From assembly GCF_014803405.1 (NCBI RefSeq), contig NZ_JACYFG010000051.1:248001-312000 (forward strand): a DNA stretch of 64,000 nt, in the 5' to 3' direction. Source of the DNA: Pelagicoccus enzymogenes. GTDB taxonomy: Bacteria; Verrucomicrobiota; Verrucomicrobiia; Opitutales; Opitutaceae. The notes under the pieces are model-generated. The model worked only from the letters and a program-made list of their open reading frames with translations. It made no database searches and was not told the origin of the DNA. The position numbers and the translations under genes are program-made. Positions 56,952 through 64,000 of this stretch are shown here, piece by piece. The first letter of the stretch is position 1. Each line of letters starts with the position of its first letter.

Positions 56952-57581
56952 CTACTGCACGTAGTCTTTCAGTTCGGCTTGCAAAAATTGTTTGGCGTAG
57001 TGGAGGCGGGAGCGGACGGTCCCGACAGAGGTGCCGACGATTTCGGCGATTTCCTTGTGGCTGAGTCCGTCGATTTCGTAGAGGGTGATGACGGTTCGGT
57101 GCTTGACGGAGAGCTTTTGGAAGGCGTCGTTGAGCTTTTCTTGAAGCTCGTTCATCAGCGTATTCTTATCCGAGTCGGAGTCGGTCTTCAATTGCTCGAT
57201 GAAGCCTGCGGAGTGGTCCTCTTCGTTCATCTTCTCGAAGCTGAAGAAGCGGCGCAGCTTGTTTTTGCGAAGATGGGTAAGGGTTGTGTTCAGGGCGATG
57301 CGGTAGAGCCAGGTGAAGAAACTGGATTTGCCTTTGAACCTGCCGATCGATTGGAAGGCCTTGATGAACGCGTCTTGGGTGAGGTCCGAGGCGTCTTCGC
57401 GATTGGAGGTGAGGTTGTAGACGACAGAGTAGATGCGTTCGCGGTATTTCGTGACAAGCTCGTCGAAGGCGTCGACGTCGCCGGCCTGAACCTTGTGCAC
57501 GATAGCAAGGTCCTCGTCGGCCTCCTGACGCCTTTCCGGCGTGGAAACCAAGGTCTGTTTTATGGCCTTGCTGATGCTCAT
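56952..57581 (-). CDS. ECF-type RNA polymerase sigma factor
   Basis: 209 aa. Region 2 (VQAGDVDAFDELVTKYRERIYSVVYNLTSNREDASDLTQDAFIKAF) with the -10-recognition helix, and region 4 (KLSVKHRTVITLYEIDGLSHKEIAEIVGTSVGTVRSRLHYAKQFLQ). RpoE-like. First gene of a four-gene operon with the membrane protein, the HtrA-like protein and YjbQ. Likely autoregulated; no promoter was proven. Confidence 0.95.
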   Translation of the reverse strand: MSISKAIKQTLVSTPERRQEADEDLAIVHKVQAGDVDAFDELVTKYRERIYSVVYNLTSNREDASDLTQDAFIKAFQSIGRFKGKSSFFTWLYRIALNTTLTHLRKNKLRRFFSFEKMNEEDHSAGFIEQLKTDSDSDKNTLMNELQEKLNDAFQKLSVKHRTVITLYEIDGLSHKEIAEIVGTSVGTVRSRLHYAKQFLQAELKDYVQ

Positions 57582-57676
57582 CTAGGGGTTGCAGGGATAA
57601 GTTAGTATCCTGAAGTTATAGGGAAACTGGCGTGAATTTGAAGCCGCTTTTTTACTTTTACGAAGTTTTGGGCGAC

Positions 57677-58693
57677 CTAGAGGGCGTCCACTTGGTTCCA
57701 TAGGAGTTCGCTGATGGTTCGCAGATGGGCGGCGGAGGGGTTGTCCTCGAACGATTGGATGGCGGCGCGGCCTTTGGCGATCTCGTCGAAAATGGCTTGG
57801 CGAACCTCCTCGAAGATTCCCATCTCGCGGAGCTTGGCGAGCCAGTAGGGAACGTCGGCCTCGGTTTTTCCGGCCAGCGCGTCGCGGAGGGCTTGGGATT
57901 CCTCGGCTGGCAGCCGGTCTCGCATGAGGATGAGCGGCATGGTGGGTTTGCCGGTGGCGATGTCCGTTCCGAGCGTCTTGCCTATCTTTTCTTGCGATCC
58001 GAAAAGGTCGGTCATGTCGTCGTAGATCTGGTAGGCGATGCCGAGGTGGCGTCCGAAGGAACCGGCTGCCTTCACGTATTCGTCGCTGAAACCAGCGAGT
58101 CGGGCTCCGAGGTGACAGGAGACGCGAAAGAGCTCTGCGGTTTTGAGATCGATGACGCGGAAGTAGGTTTCCATGTCGAGGTTCGGGTCGCCTCGCTGCA
58201 TGGTTTGCAGGATTTCGCCGGTGCAGACTTGGCGCATGGAAACAGCGATGTCGCGGCAGACTTCCGTGGTGGGGAACTGGGTGGCGAGGTAGACCGCATG
58301 GGAAAAGAGGGCGTCGCCCAGGAGAACGGCCGTGGCGTTGTTGTATTTCTTGGCGACGGTGGCTCGGTTGCGGCGGATCTCCGCTTCGTCCATGATGTCG
58401 TCGTGCACGAGGGTGGCGAGGTGGATGGTTTCCACGACCGCTGCGAGGCGGACGAGCTTTTCGTCGACTTCCGAATTTTTGTTCCAGCCGCTGAAGAAGA
58501 TGAGGGAGGGGCGGATGCGCTTGCCTCCGGTGTCCATGCTGTAGGCGACGTGCTCGCGAATCTCAGGCTCGAAAGCGGCGATCTGCTGCTCGAGGAAAGC
58601 GTCCAGCGCCTTCAAGTGCGGCTGGAGTAGCTGGAAGAGCTCGGGCAGTTGCTTTGAGGTATCCGAGCCTTGGGTCTGAGTCGTGTTTTGCAT
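57677..58693 (-). CDS. ispB: Long-chain polyprenyl diphosphate synthase
   Basis: 338 aa, all-helical prenyltransferase. First Asp-rich motif LVHDDIMDEAEIRRNRAT and second IYDDMTDLFGSQEKIGK, plus GGKRIRPSL. The residues before the first motif (HLATLVHDD) have no bulky block, so a chain of 40 carbons or more is expected, for quinones. E. coli IspB makes octaprenyl. Monocistronic, with KdsD-type gene upstream on the same strand. Confidence 0.9.
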   Translation of the reverse strand: MQNTTQTQGSDTSKQLPELFQLLQPHLKALDAFLEQQIAAFEPEIREHVAYSMDTGGKRIRPSLIFFSGWNKNSEVDEKLVRLAAVVETIHLATLVHDDIMDEAEIRRNRATVAKKYNNATAVLLGDALFSHAVYLATQFPTTEVCRDIAVSMRQVCTGEILQTMQRGDPNLDMETYFRVIDLKTAELFRVSCHLGARLAGFSDEYVKAAGSFGRHLGIAYQIYDDMTDLFGSQEKIGKTLGTDIATGKPTMPLILMRDRLPAEESQALRDALAGKTEADVPYWLAKLREMGIFEEVRQAIFDEIAKGRAAIQSFEDNPSAAHLRTISELLWNQVDAL

Positions 58694-58804
58694 CGATCGA
58701 AATGGGAGTCAGTATGCATCGCATACGACGTGTCCATTGCAAACCCGAATGCGTTTGCGAGCTCTCTTGGGTTCGGGCGGAGTGCGAGCCGTGGGAGCGA
58801 AGGC

Positions 58805-59785
58805 CTAAACGACGCGGACCTTGGTAAGGTCCTGCCCGTCTATGATGCCGATCGGGCGGTTGGCATCGTCCACAACGATCAAATCGTCGATGCTGTGCTT
58901 TTCGAAGGTTTTGAGTGCTTGTGCGGCGTAGGATCCGCTGGCGATGGTGATGGGCTTGGAAGTCATCACGGTGCTCGCGGGACTCTCTAGGAAATTGGGG
59001 TGGCTGAGGATGTAGCGACGGATGTCTCCGTCGGTCATGATGCCGGCGAGGGTGCCGTCCTGCTCCATCAAGGCGACGCAGCCGGAGCTCTTGGCGGACA
59101 TTTCCGCGAGGCACTCCTTGCAGGTGGCGGTCTTGGGGAGGGCGGCGAGTCGATGGGTCGGACGCATTATTTCGTCGACCTTGGGGGAGAGCACGCGGCC
59201 TAGGGCGCCGCCAGGGTGGAACTTGGCGAAATCTTCGCGGGAAATGGAATTGAGTTCCAGAAGCACCATGGCGACGGCGTCGCCGATGGCCATGGCGGCG
59301 CTGGTGCTGGCGGTGGGGGCGAGCTCGAGGGGGCAGGCCTCGCGATCGGCGATGTAGGCGAGGGTGGCGTCGCAGAGTTGGGATAGGCTGGATTCGGTCT
59401 TGGCAGTGACGGCGATGGTTTGCACGTCGAAGCGCTGTACCATGGGAAGGAAGCGCAGGAGTTCGGCGGTTTCGCCGCTGTTGCTGAATGCGATCACGGT
59501 GTCGCCTTGGCGGCAGAGGCCGAGGTCGCCGTGCAGGGCTTGCACGGGGTCGAGGAAAGTGGAAGGGGCTCCGGTAGAGTTCAGGGTGCCGACTAGCTTT
59601 TGGCAGATGTGGGCATTCTTGCCGACGCCGCTGAGGATGAGCTTGTTCCCGCGGGCGAGGGTCCGGTGGAGGATGGAAACGACTTCGGCGAATCCGACCC
59701 CGAGGGCGTCGCGGGTGGCTTGCAGGGCGGCGATTTCGATATCGAGGCAGCGTTGGCCTTTGGCGATGATTTCAGTTGTTTCCAT
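58805..59785 (-). CDS. kdsD: Arabinose-5-phosphate isomerase, KdsD/KpsF type
   Basis: 326 aa, start METTEIIAKGQ at 59785. SIS domain (residues about 40-170; [48 protein letters not shown]) followed by two CBS domains (VDEIMRPTHRLAALPK, STVMTSKPITIASGS). Converts ribulose 5-phosphate to arabinose 5-phosphate for Kdo synthesis in lipopolysaccharide. Usual length 320-330. Confidence 0.93.
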   Translation of the reverse strand: METTEIIAKGQRCLDIEIAALQATRDALGVGFAEVVSILHRTLARGNKLILSGVGKNAHICQKLVGTLNSTGAPSTFLDPVQALHGDLGLCRQGDTVIAFSNSGETAELLRFLPMVQRFDVQTIAVTAKTESSLSQLCDATLAYIADREACPLELAPTASTSAAMAIGDAVAMVLLELNSISREDFAKFHPGGALGRVLSPKVDEIMRPTHRLAALPKTATCKECLAEMSAKSSGCVALMEQDGTLAGIMTDGDIRRYILSHPNFLESPASTVMTSKPITIASGSYAAQALKTFEKHSIDDLIVVDDANRPIGIIDGQDLTKVRVV

Positions 59786-59874
59786 GAGGAGGGGGCTCAA
59801 TTCTGTGTATTCGTTATTTAGGACTTGGAAACGGGCGGCGGGTTGCTGTCTTATGCACGGAGAGACGATACTAA

Positions 59875-60681
59875 ATGACGCTAAGGGCAAAGGCTTCCAG
59901 ATTTTTTTTGATGACCCTCGTGGGCTTCCTCTTTGCGGCGGGCTGTTCCCAGCAGAGTTCGCTCGAAGTGTTGAATGAGGACGAAGATCCGATCTTTCGC
60001 CGCGCTCGCGACTTGTACGCTCGTGGCATGGAGAACGAAGCCTTGGAGAATTTTCTGAAATTGATCCAACGTCGCAACGGCAATGCTCCCGAGTCGCATT
60101 TGGATGCGGGCAACATTTACCTGAAGCACCTGCGCGACCCGGTTTCCGCAATCTACCATTTCAAGCACTACGAGGCTTTGCTTAAGCGAAGCGATCGCGA
60201 GGATGCTTCCGAGCGAATCGAGCTCGTGCAAGAGAGGATCAAGGCGGCCAAGAAAGAATTCGCCATGACTTTCGACGCCAAGGTCTACAAGGATCCTCTT
60301 GAGCGTCTCAAGCTTTTGGATACGATTGAGGCGCTGCGATCGGAGAACGAGGTGCTCAAGCGGCAATTGGTGTCCGCGCGCAATCGTTTGAACGATGGCG
60401 CGAGCGAGCAAGTGGCTTACGAGCCGCCTGCGGAGTCGGTGCCTGTCCGTACCCTGAGAGCGGATACGTCGCCGCGGATGGAAACGCCGCGTTCCGAGCC
60501 GGTGAGTCAGGTTGAGGACTCTCAGCGTCGTTACACGATCCAAGCGGGTGATTCCTTGTACAAGATTTCCCGTCTCGTTTACGGGGATGGAAGCCGTTGG
60601 CGGGAGATACTGAACGCGAATCGGGACGTGATCCCCGACGAGAGCAGCTTGCGGGTGGGCGCGACAATCCGTATTCCGTAG
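59875..60681 (+). CDS. LysM-domain lipoprotein with TPR-like helices
   Basis: 268 aa. Lipobox LFAAGC near residue 23 shows a lipid anchor. Helices with a TPR pattern (ARDLYARGMENEALENFLKLIQ, HLDAGNIYLKHLRDPVSAIYHFKHYEALL), a coiled coil (LEALRSENEVLKRQLVSARNRL-like) and a C-terminal LysM domain RYTIQAGDSLYKISRLVYGDGSRWREILNANR that binds peptidoglycan. Envelope-tethering role inferred. Divergent from the kdsD gene by 89 bp. Confidence 0.88.
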   Translation: MTLRAKASRFFLMTLVGFLFAAGCSQQSSLEVLNEDEDPIFRRARDLYARGMENEALENFLKLIQRRNGNAPESHLDAGNIYLKHLRDPVSAIYHFKHYEALLKRSDREDASERIELVQERIKAAKKEFAMTFDAKVYKDPLERLKLLDTIEALRSENEVLKRQLVSARNRLNDGASEQVAYEPPAESVPVRTLRADTSPRMETPRSEPVSQVEDSQRRYTIQAGDSLYKISRLVYGDGSRWREILNANRDVIPDESSLRVGATIRIP

Positions 60682-60714
60682 GGATTGGCGAGCGCTTCTT
60701 GGAAGCCCGTCCGT

Positions 60715-61170
60715 TTATTCGACGCGCAGGATGCGTCGGTCCCCGGCGCTGCCGCCCAGTGACTTGCCGATGAGCTGATGGCCGAGCGGCGACTTGGGCG
60801 TCAGTACGGTGATGGAGCCGGCCTCGGTCGCGATTTCGAGTCCGCCGCGAGCGGGGCCAATGAAGAACTGCTCGCGGCCGGCGTTGCCCAGCGTGGTAAC
60901 CAGCGAACCGATCGCGGCGGGTCCGCTGTGGGGTTCCTTGGGAAGGCTGAGGTTTCGGTAGGCTTGGAGAGCGGCCTTGAGGTCCTTGGCGTATCCGGCT
61001 TGAGCGCTGGCGACATAGGACGTTTCGAGGGCTCGGGTATCGTATTTGTTTTCTGGGCGCGATTCTTCGTCGGTCGCTTCGTGGGCGCTTTCGAGAGCTG
61101 CTTTGGAGGCGGAATCGAGCTCTTGCGCGATGGTCTTGATAATGAGGTCGACTATTTCTTGCTTTTGCAT
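60715..61170 (-). CDS. GreA/GreB-family elongation-factor-like protein
   Basis: 151 aa, start MQKQEIVDLIIKTIAQELD. The C-terminal half has the GreA FKBP-like domain: GLEIATEAGSITVLTPKSPLGHQLIGKSLGG. The N-terminal half is helical and probably a coiled coil but does not show the acidic tip of true GreA, so transcript-cleavage activity is doubtful. Convergent with the LysM gene. Confidence 0.82.
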   Translation of the reverse strand: MQKQEIVDLIIKTIAQELDSASKAALESAHEATDEESRPENKYDTRALETSYVASAQAGYAKDLKAALQAYRNLSLPKEPHSGPAAIGSLVTTLGNAGREQFFIGPARGGLEIATEAGSITVLTPKSPLGHQLIGKSLGGSAGDRRILRVE

Positions 61171-61211
61171 GGACGCAGTTTGGGTGGGGAGTCCGAGCGT
61201 GGAGCTGGGAG

Positions 61212-61679
61212 CTATGCGGGATCCAAGTCGCGCGTGTCGTATTCGCAAGTCAACTTCGAGGTCTCGCCTAGTTCGTCGCTTAGGGTGGTGACGAGACTGA
61301 CCTTTGCTCGCGCCTTGCGGGAGAGCATGCGAAGGAACTGCTGCCATTCCTTGTCTCCGGGCAAGGTGCAGGTGGCGTATATGTTTCCTGAGTTCGAGTC
61401 GATTTCCCGGTTTTTGGAGAGATTGGCTTGGGTCAGGCTGGTGAAGGGCTTGTAGTTGAGTCGTTGCAGGGAGATTTGCAGGAAAGCCCAGCTGGCGAGA
61501 TTGCAAAGGTTGAGCACGCTAGTGTCCGAGAATCCGTCGTCGGTGACGGTGTTTACGAATTTGGGTGCGGATAGTTTTAGCGCTTTGTCGGTAGCTTCGA
61601 CGACTTGGCAATTGATCGCTTTGGAGAGTGGGACTCGGGTATGGAGAAATTCTTCGACGCGTTTTAAAGGCAGTTCCAT
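61212..61679 (-). CDS. YiiD C-terminal/hot-dog thioesterase-like protein
   Basis: 155 aa. MELPLKRVEEFLHTRVPLSKAINCQVVEATDKALKLSAP and VTDDGFSDTSVLNLCNLASWAFL correspond to the hot-dog fold of the putative thioesterase domain at the C-terminus of YiiD, with the NTHGTxFGGS region replaced by a different loop. Located 41 bp upstream of the GreA-like gene on the same strand. Substrate unknown. Confidence 0.7.
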   Translation of the reverse strand: MELPLKRVEEFLHTRVPLSKAINCQVVEATDKALKLSAPKFVNTVTDDGFSDTSVLNLCNLASWAFLQISLQRLNYKPFTSLTQANLSKNREIDSNSGNIYATCTLPGDKEWQQFLRMLSRKARAKVSLVTTLSDELGETSKLTCEYDTRDLDPA

Positions 61680-61771
61680 TGAAGGTAAATAATGGCGCAG
61701 GCTGCGTAAGTTGTCGAATGGCTAAAGCGATATTTGCTGATGGAAATGCCAGTCAGCCGGAGCTTTATGCG

Positions 61772-63343
61772 CTAATCGCGTTGTATCCACAGAACCCAGT
61801 CACCCGGCTCGGGCGTGAGAAATATGGTGGACGCCTTGGTGATCTCCACCTGTCCGTTCCATTCGCCTGTCGTGGGCGAGAACCAGCGAGCGGTTCCGTT
61901 TGCGAAGGGGAGCTCCAAATTGAACGTGGTGAAGATGTCGCTGGCGCCCGCATTTTGGTCGGAATAGAAGCCTTCGCCCTTTTTGCCGGAGTGCCCCTCG
62001 TGGGCGTCGGGGTTGGAGATGTATATGATGCACTGGTCGCTGTTGGGCGAGCGCATGCCTTTGGCGAGCAGGGGCTTGTTGCCGCCGAGGGCATCGTCGG
62101 GGATCCAGCCGACGAGGGAGCCGCAGGTTTCGCGGATGAAAGTTTGGATGTGCAGGAGGTCGTGCGCTCCGGATTTGAGGCGAGCGGAGTGGCAGGCGTC
62201 GTAGTAGCCGACGATGCCGGCGTGGTGGCCGCGCCCTTGGCCGCTGGTGTCGAGACCTTGGTAGGTGGGGTGTCCGCCGGAAAGCAGCACGCCCCAGAAT
62301 AGGCGGCGAAAGTAGTAGCGTGGTTGCAGTGGGGCGAGCTGGTACTCGGCTCTGTCCTGGTCGAGGACGAGTGGCTTGCGGGTGAGGCTGGCGTTTTGGG
62401 CGACGTAGGAGCCATCCACTTGTCCCAGAGAGGAAAGGGAGGCGTAGGCGCACCACTTTTCCCTGTCGAAGAGGAAGTTGGCGTACCGAGGTTGTCCGCA
62501 GGTGATGAGCGAGTGCCAAGGCGATTGCTCGTAGATCGTTTTGCCCAAGCGGGAGAGGGCTTGCAGGGTGACGGCGCTGTCCTTCGCGGGGTCGATTTTC
62601 GAGGCCAAGTTCCAGTGGACGTTTGCCAGCGAACTGTAACGTTCGGTGATGTAGCTCACGGCGAGATGCGTGAGCGGGTCGCCCTCCTCGAAGCGGTCCA
62701 GCTCGTCGCGATCCTCGGCGAAGAGGTCGAGCTGGAACTGCATGCGTGGGTAGCGGTTGAGGGCGTAGAGCAGTCTCTTTTCGACCTCGTCCCAGAAGGG
62801 CAGGTTCAGCTGTTTGCGATGAGTGTCGTAGAAGTTTGCGGCTGAGTCCGCGGCTGCTGCGAGCCGGACACGCAGCTTGGTAAAGCCGGCTTGAGCGGCT
62901 TGGTCGATGTAGGCTCGCCAATTTTCTTCGCCGGCTTGGAGGAGCGTTTCCGCGATGTCGCCGCTGTGGAGAAAGTAGCTGCCGTTGTCGTAGACGAATT
63001 GGCGCGGGTCTTGTTGGGAAGCGCGGAGCTTGCCTGGCAGGTCGGTTTCGTCGACTTGTATGTGTCCGCTGGCGACGCCTTTGCCTGCGGAGCTCTTGGC
63101 CTCCCATTTCCATTCGCCGGCCTCGGGCAGGTAGCAGCGAGCCACGGCTTTGCCGTCGCTTGTGGCGAAGGCTTTTGCGGAGATGCGGGCCCCGGACGGA
63201 AGGGTGAAGGTGAGGTGGAGAGGGAGGACGGGAACGCGGGCGGTGACCACGTGATCTCCTGCGAATTCCAGTTGGTGGCAGCCTCCGCGTTTTGCGTTTT
63301 GGCTGCCGATGCTTAGTAGGTCCTTTTCGGAGTTTGCTGGCAT
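61772..63343 (-). CDS. DUF5060/DUF4038-like glycoside hydrolase-type protein
   Basis: 523 aa from MPANSEKDLLSIGSQ. N-terminal beta-sandwich (VPVLPLHLTFTLPSGARIS, AEAGEWKWE-like) of the DUF5060 kind, a TIM-barrel domain with the entry motif FVYDNGSYFLHSGDIAETLLQAGEENW and IDQAAQAGFTKLRVRL, and a C-terminal collagen-binding-like beta-domain (TARWFSPTTGEWNG). Resembles GH140-type enzymes. No signal peptide, so it would act in the cytoplasm or be exported by another route. An ATG at 63427 is possible but overlaps the next gene. Confidence 0.8.
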   Translation of the reverse strand: MPANSEKDLLSIGSQNAKRGGCHQLEFAGDHVVTARVPVLPLHLTFTLPSGARISAKAFATSDGKAVARCYLPEAGEWKWEAKSSAGKGVASGHIQVDETDLPGKLRASQQDPRQFVYDNGSYFLHSGDIAETLLQAGEENWRAYIDQAAQAGFTKLRVRLAAAADSAANFYDTHRKQLNLPFWDEVEKRLLYALNRYPRMQFQLDLFAEDRDELDRFEEGDPLTHLAVSYITERYSSLANVHWNLASKIDPAKDSAVTLQALSRLGKTIYEQSPWHSLITCGQPRYANFLFDREKWCAYASLSSLGQVDGSYVAQNASLTRKPLVLDQDRAEYQLAPLQPRYYFRRLFWGVLLSGGHPTYQGLDTSGQGRGHHAGIVGYYDACHSARLKSGAHDLLHIQTFIRETCGSLVGWIPDDALGGNKPLLAKGMRSPNSDQCIIYISNPDAHEGHSGKKGEGFYSDQNAGASDIFTTFNLELPFANGTARWFSPTTGEWNGQVEITKASTIFLTPEPGDWVLWIQRD

Positions 63344-63404
63344 GAATACAAGAGGCGAGGGGTGGAGGAGTTGGTTGGAGAGTCGCTCCCGTTTGTTGTG
63401 TATG

Positions 63405-63845
63405 CTAGGGGATCCTCTCCTCGTCAAACTCGATCATGTCGGCGAAGGTCATGAGGTCTTCGCGGTCCTCGATTCCCATTTTCTTTTTCGCGGCGTCGAG
63501 GGCTTCGCGGCCCATGGGGCTGAGTCCTTTTTGCACGACTTCACGGTTCCATTTGGCGACTTTGAGGTCCTCGGGAAGGATTGCTGCAAGGCGGCGTTCG
63601 ATTTCCTCGTCGTCGGCGCTCTCGCGGACAATGTTTTCCACATCGTCAGGATCGATGCCGAGGTGGAGGCAAAGAAAGCGGTCGAAGCCTTTCTTGTAGT
63701 TGCGTTGGTAGGACTTCCCGAGTTCGCCTTTGACGGCCTTCTTGGCCTTGGCGATGAAGCGAGGAAGGTGCAGCAGGCCGCACGGGTGAGGGATGTAGGG
63801 AGATGGGAGGTCGTAGTGGACGACGCCGGTATCTGGTCGTGACAT
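63405..63845 (-). CDS. DUF5069 family protein
   Basis: 146 aa: MSRPDTGVVHYDLPSPYIPHP, GDKSYQRNYKKGFDRFLCLHLGI-like core and a helical C-terminus. A Verrucomicrobia/Planctomycetes family of unknown function, cytosolic. 61 bp upstream of the glycosidase-like gene. Confidence 0.75.
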   Translation of the reverse strand: MSRPDTGVVHYDLPSPYIPHPCGLLHLPRFIAKAKKAVKGELGKSYQRNYKKGFDRFLCLHLGIDPDDVENIVRESADDEEIERRLAAILPEDLKVAKWNREVVQKGLSPMGREALDAAKKKMGIEDREDLMTFADMIEFDEERIP

Positions 63846-63868
63846 GCGATTTTCGATGGGTGGAAGGC

Positions 63869-64000
63869 TTACGAATCTAGCCCCTGTTTGAGGGCGGAAA
63901 TAATTTCTGAAACGGGCTCGTCTCCGACCGCGAGTCGCATGAGCTCTGGAGTGATGCCTGCTTTCTCGAGTGTTTTTAGACCCTCTTCCGTGTTGACCAA
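63869..64000 (-). CDS. Cys/Met-metabolism PLP enzyme, C-terminal fragment
   Basis: Partial gene. The last 43 codons, ending LKTLEKAGITPELMRLAVGDEPVSEIISALKQGLDS-stop at 63869, match the C-terminal helix motif of cystathionine gamma-synthase/O-acetylhomoserine sulfhydrylase enzymes (TPELxRLSVGxEdxxdLixDL). The rest lies outside the window. Confidence 0.7.
   Translation of the reverse strand: MVNTEEGLKTLEKAGITPELMRLAVGDEPVSEIISALKQGLDS

Overview
The window looks like a chromosomal segment of a marine-type Verrucomicrobiota, most likely class Opitutia (a Pelagicoccus- or Opitutales-like bacterium). This is inferred from protein character: the 839-aa GyrB and 836-aa GyrA, the type IV pilus secretin locus, a RedB-like thioredoxin next to a membrane histidine kinase, and many TonB-dependent receptors with cytoplasmic-membrane PepSY partners. 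Genus and species cannot be fixed from sequence alone. No tRNA, rRNA, IS element or CRISPR array was seen. One structural RNA, RNase P RNA, is clear.

Positions 1-28,700 are mainly an iron/heme-type uptake region read on the minus strand. Four TonB receptor to PepSY-membrane-protein pairs, one TonB receptor to PiuC-type hydroxylase to TPR-protein operon, and one solitary TonB receptor lie here, with a divergent metR/metE pair, a nitroreductase, and a RedB-like thioredoxin/hybrid histidine kinase pair between them. Five of the six receptor genes are preceded by the same element: two copies of a 13-bp motif in direct orientation, exactly 21 bp apart. Four of the five have a hairpin terminator or terminator-like hairpin between receptor and PepSY/PiuC gene in addition to a -10-like hexamer at a fixed distance from the repeat; the fifth also has such a hairpin. 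This points to one dedicated regulator (not Fur-like in sequence) controlling the whole set, with attenuated readthrough into the partner gene.

Positions 28,700-36,200 (mostly plus strand) hold a decayed alpha/beta hydrolase gene, a peroxiredoxin, aconitase AcnA, a STAS protein with a membrane GAF-PP2C phosphatase, and an outer-membrane phospholipase A. Positions 36,200-44,100 (minus) hold a recent tandem duplication of an outer-membrane porin, each copy behind its own sigma-54-type promoter and upstream inverted repeat, followed by gyrB-gyrA.

Positions 44,300-54,930 (plus) carry an Rrf2-type regulator, a zinc-ribbon coiled-coil protein, rnpB, three prepilin-like genes, rpsT, an RluA-like pseudouridine synthase, a 31-aa bS22/mS38-like ribosomal protein and the pilMNOPQ-like operon behind a long, hairpin-rich leader. 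Positions 54,930-64,000 carry (minus) an ECF sigma factor operon ending in an HtrA-like protein that has lost its catalytic triad and a YjbQ protein, then a polyprenyl diphosphate synthase, a KdsD-type sugar-phosphate isomerase, a LysM lipoprotein (plus), a GreA-like factor, a hot-dog thioesterase-like protein, a DUF5060/DUF4038-like glycosidase, a DUF5069 protein and the 3' end of a Cys/Met-metabolism PLP enzyme.
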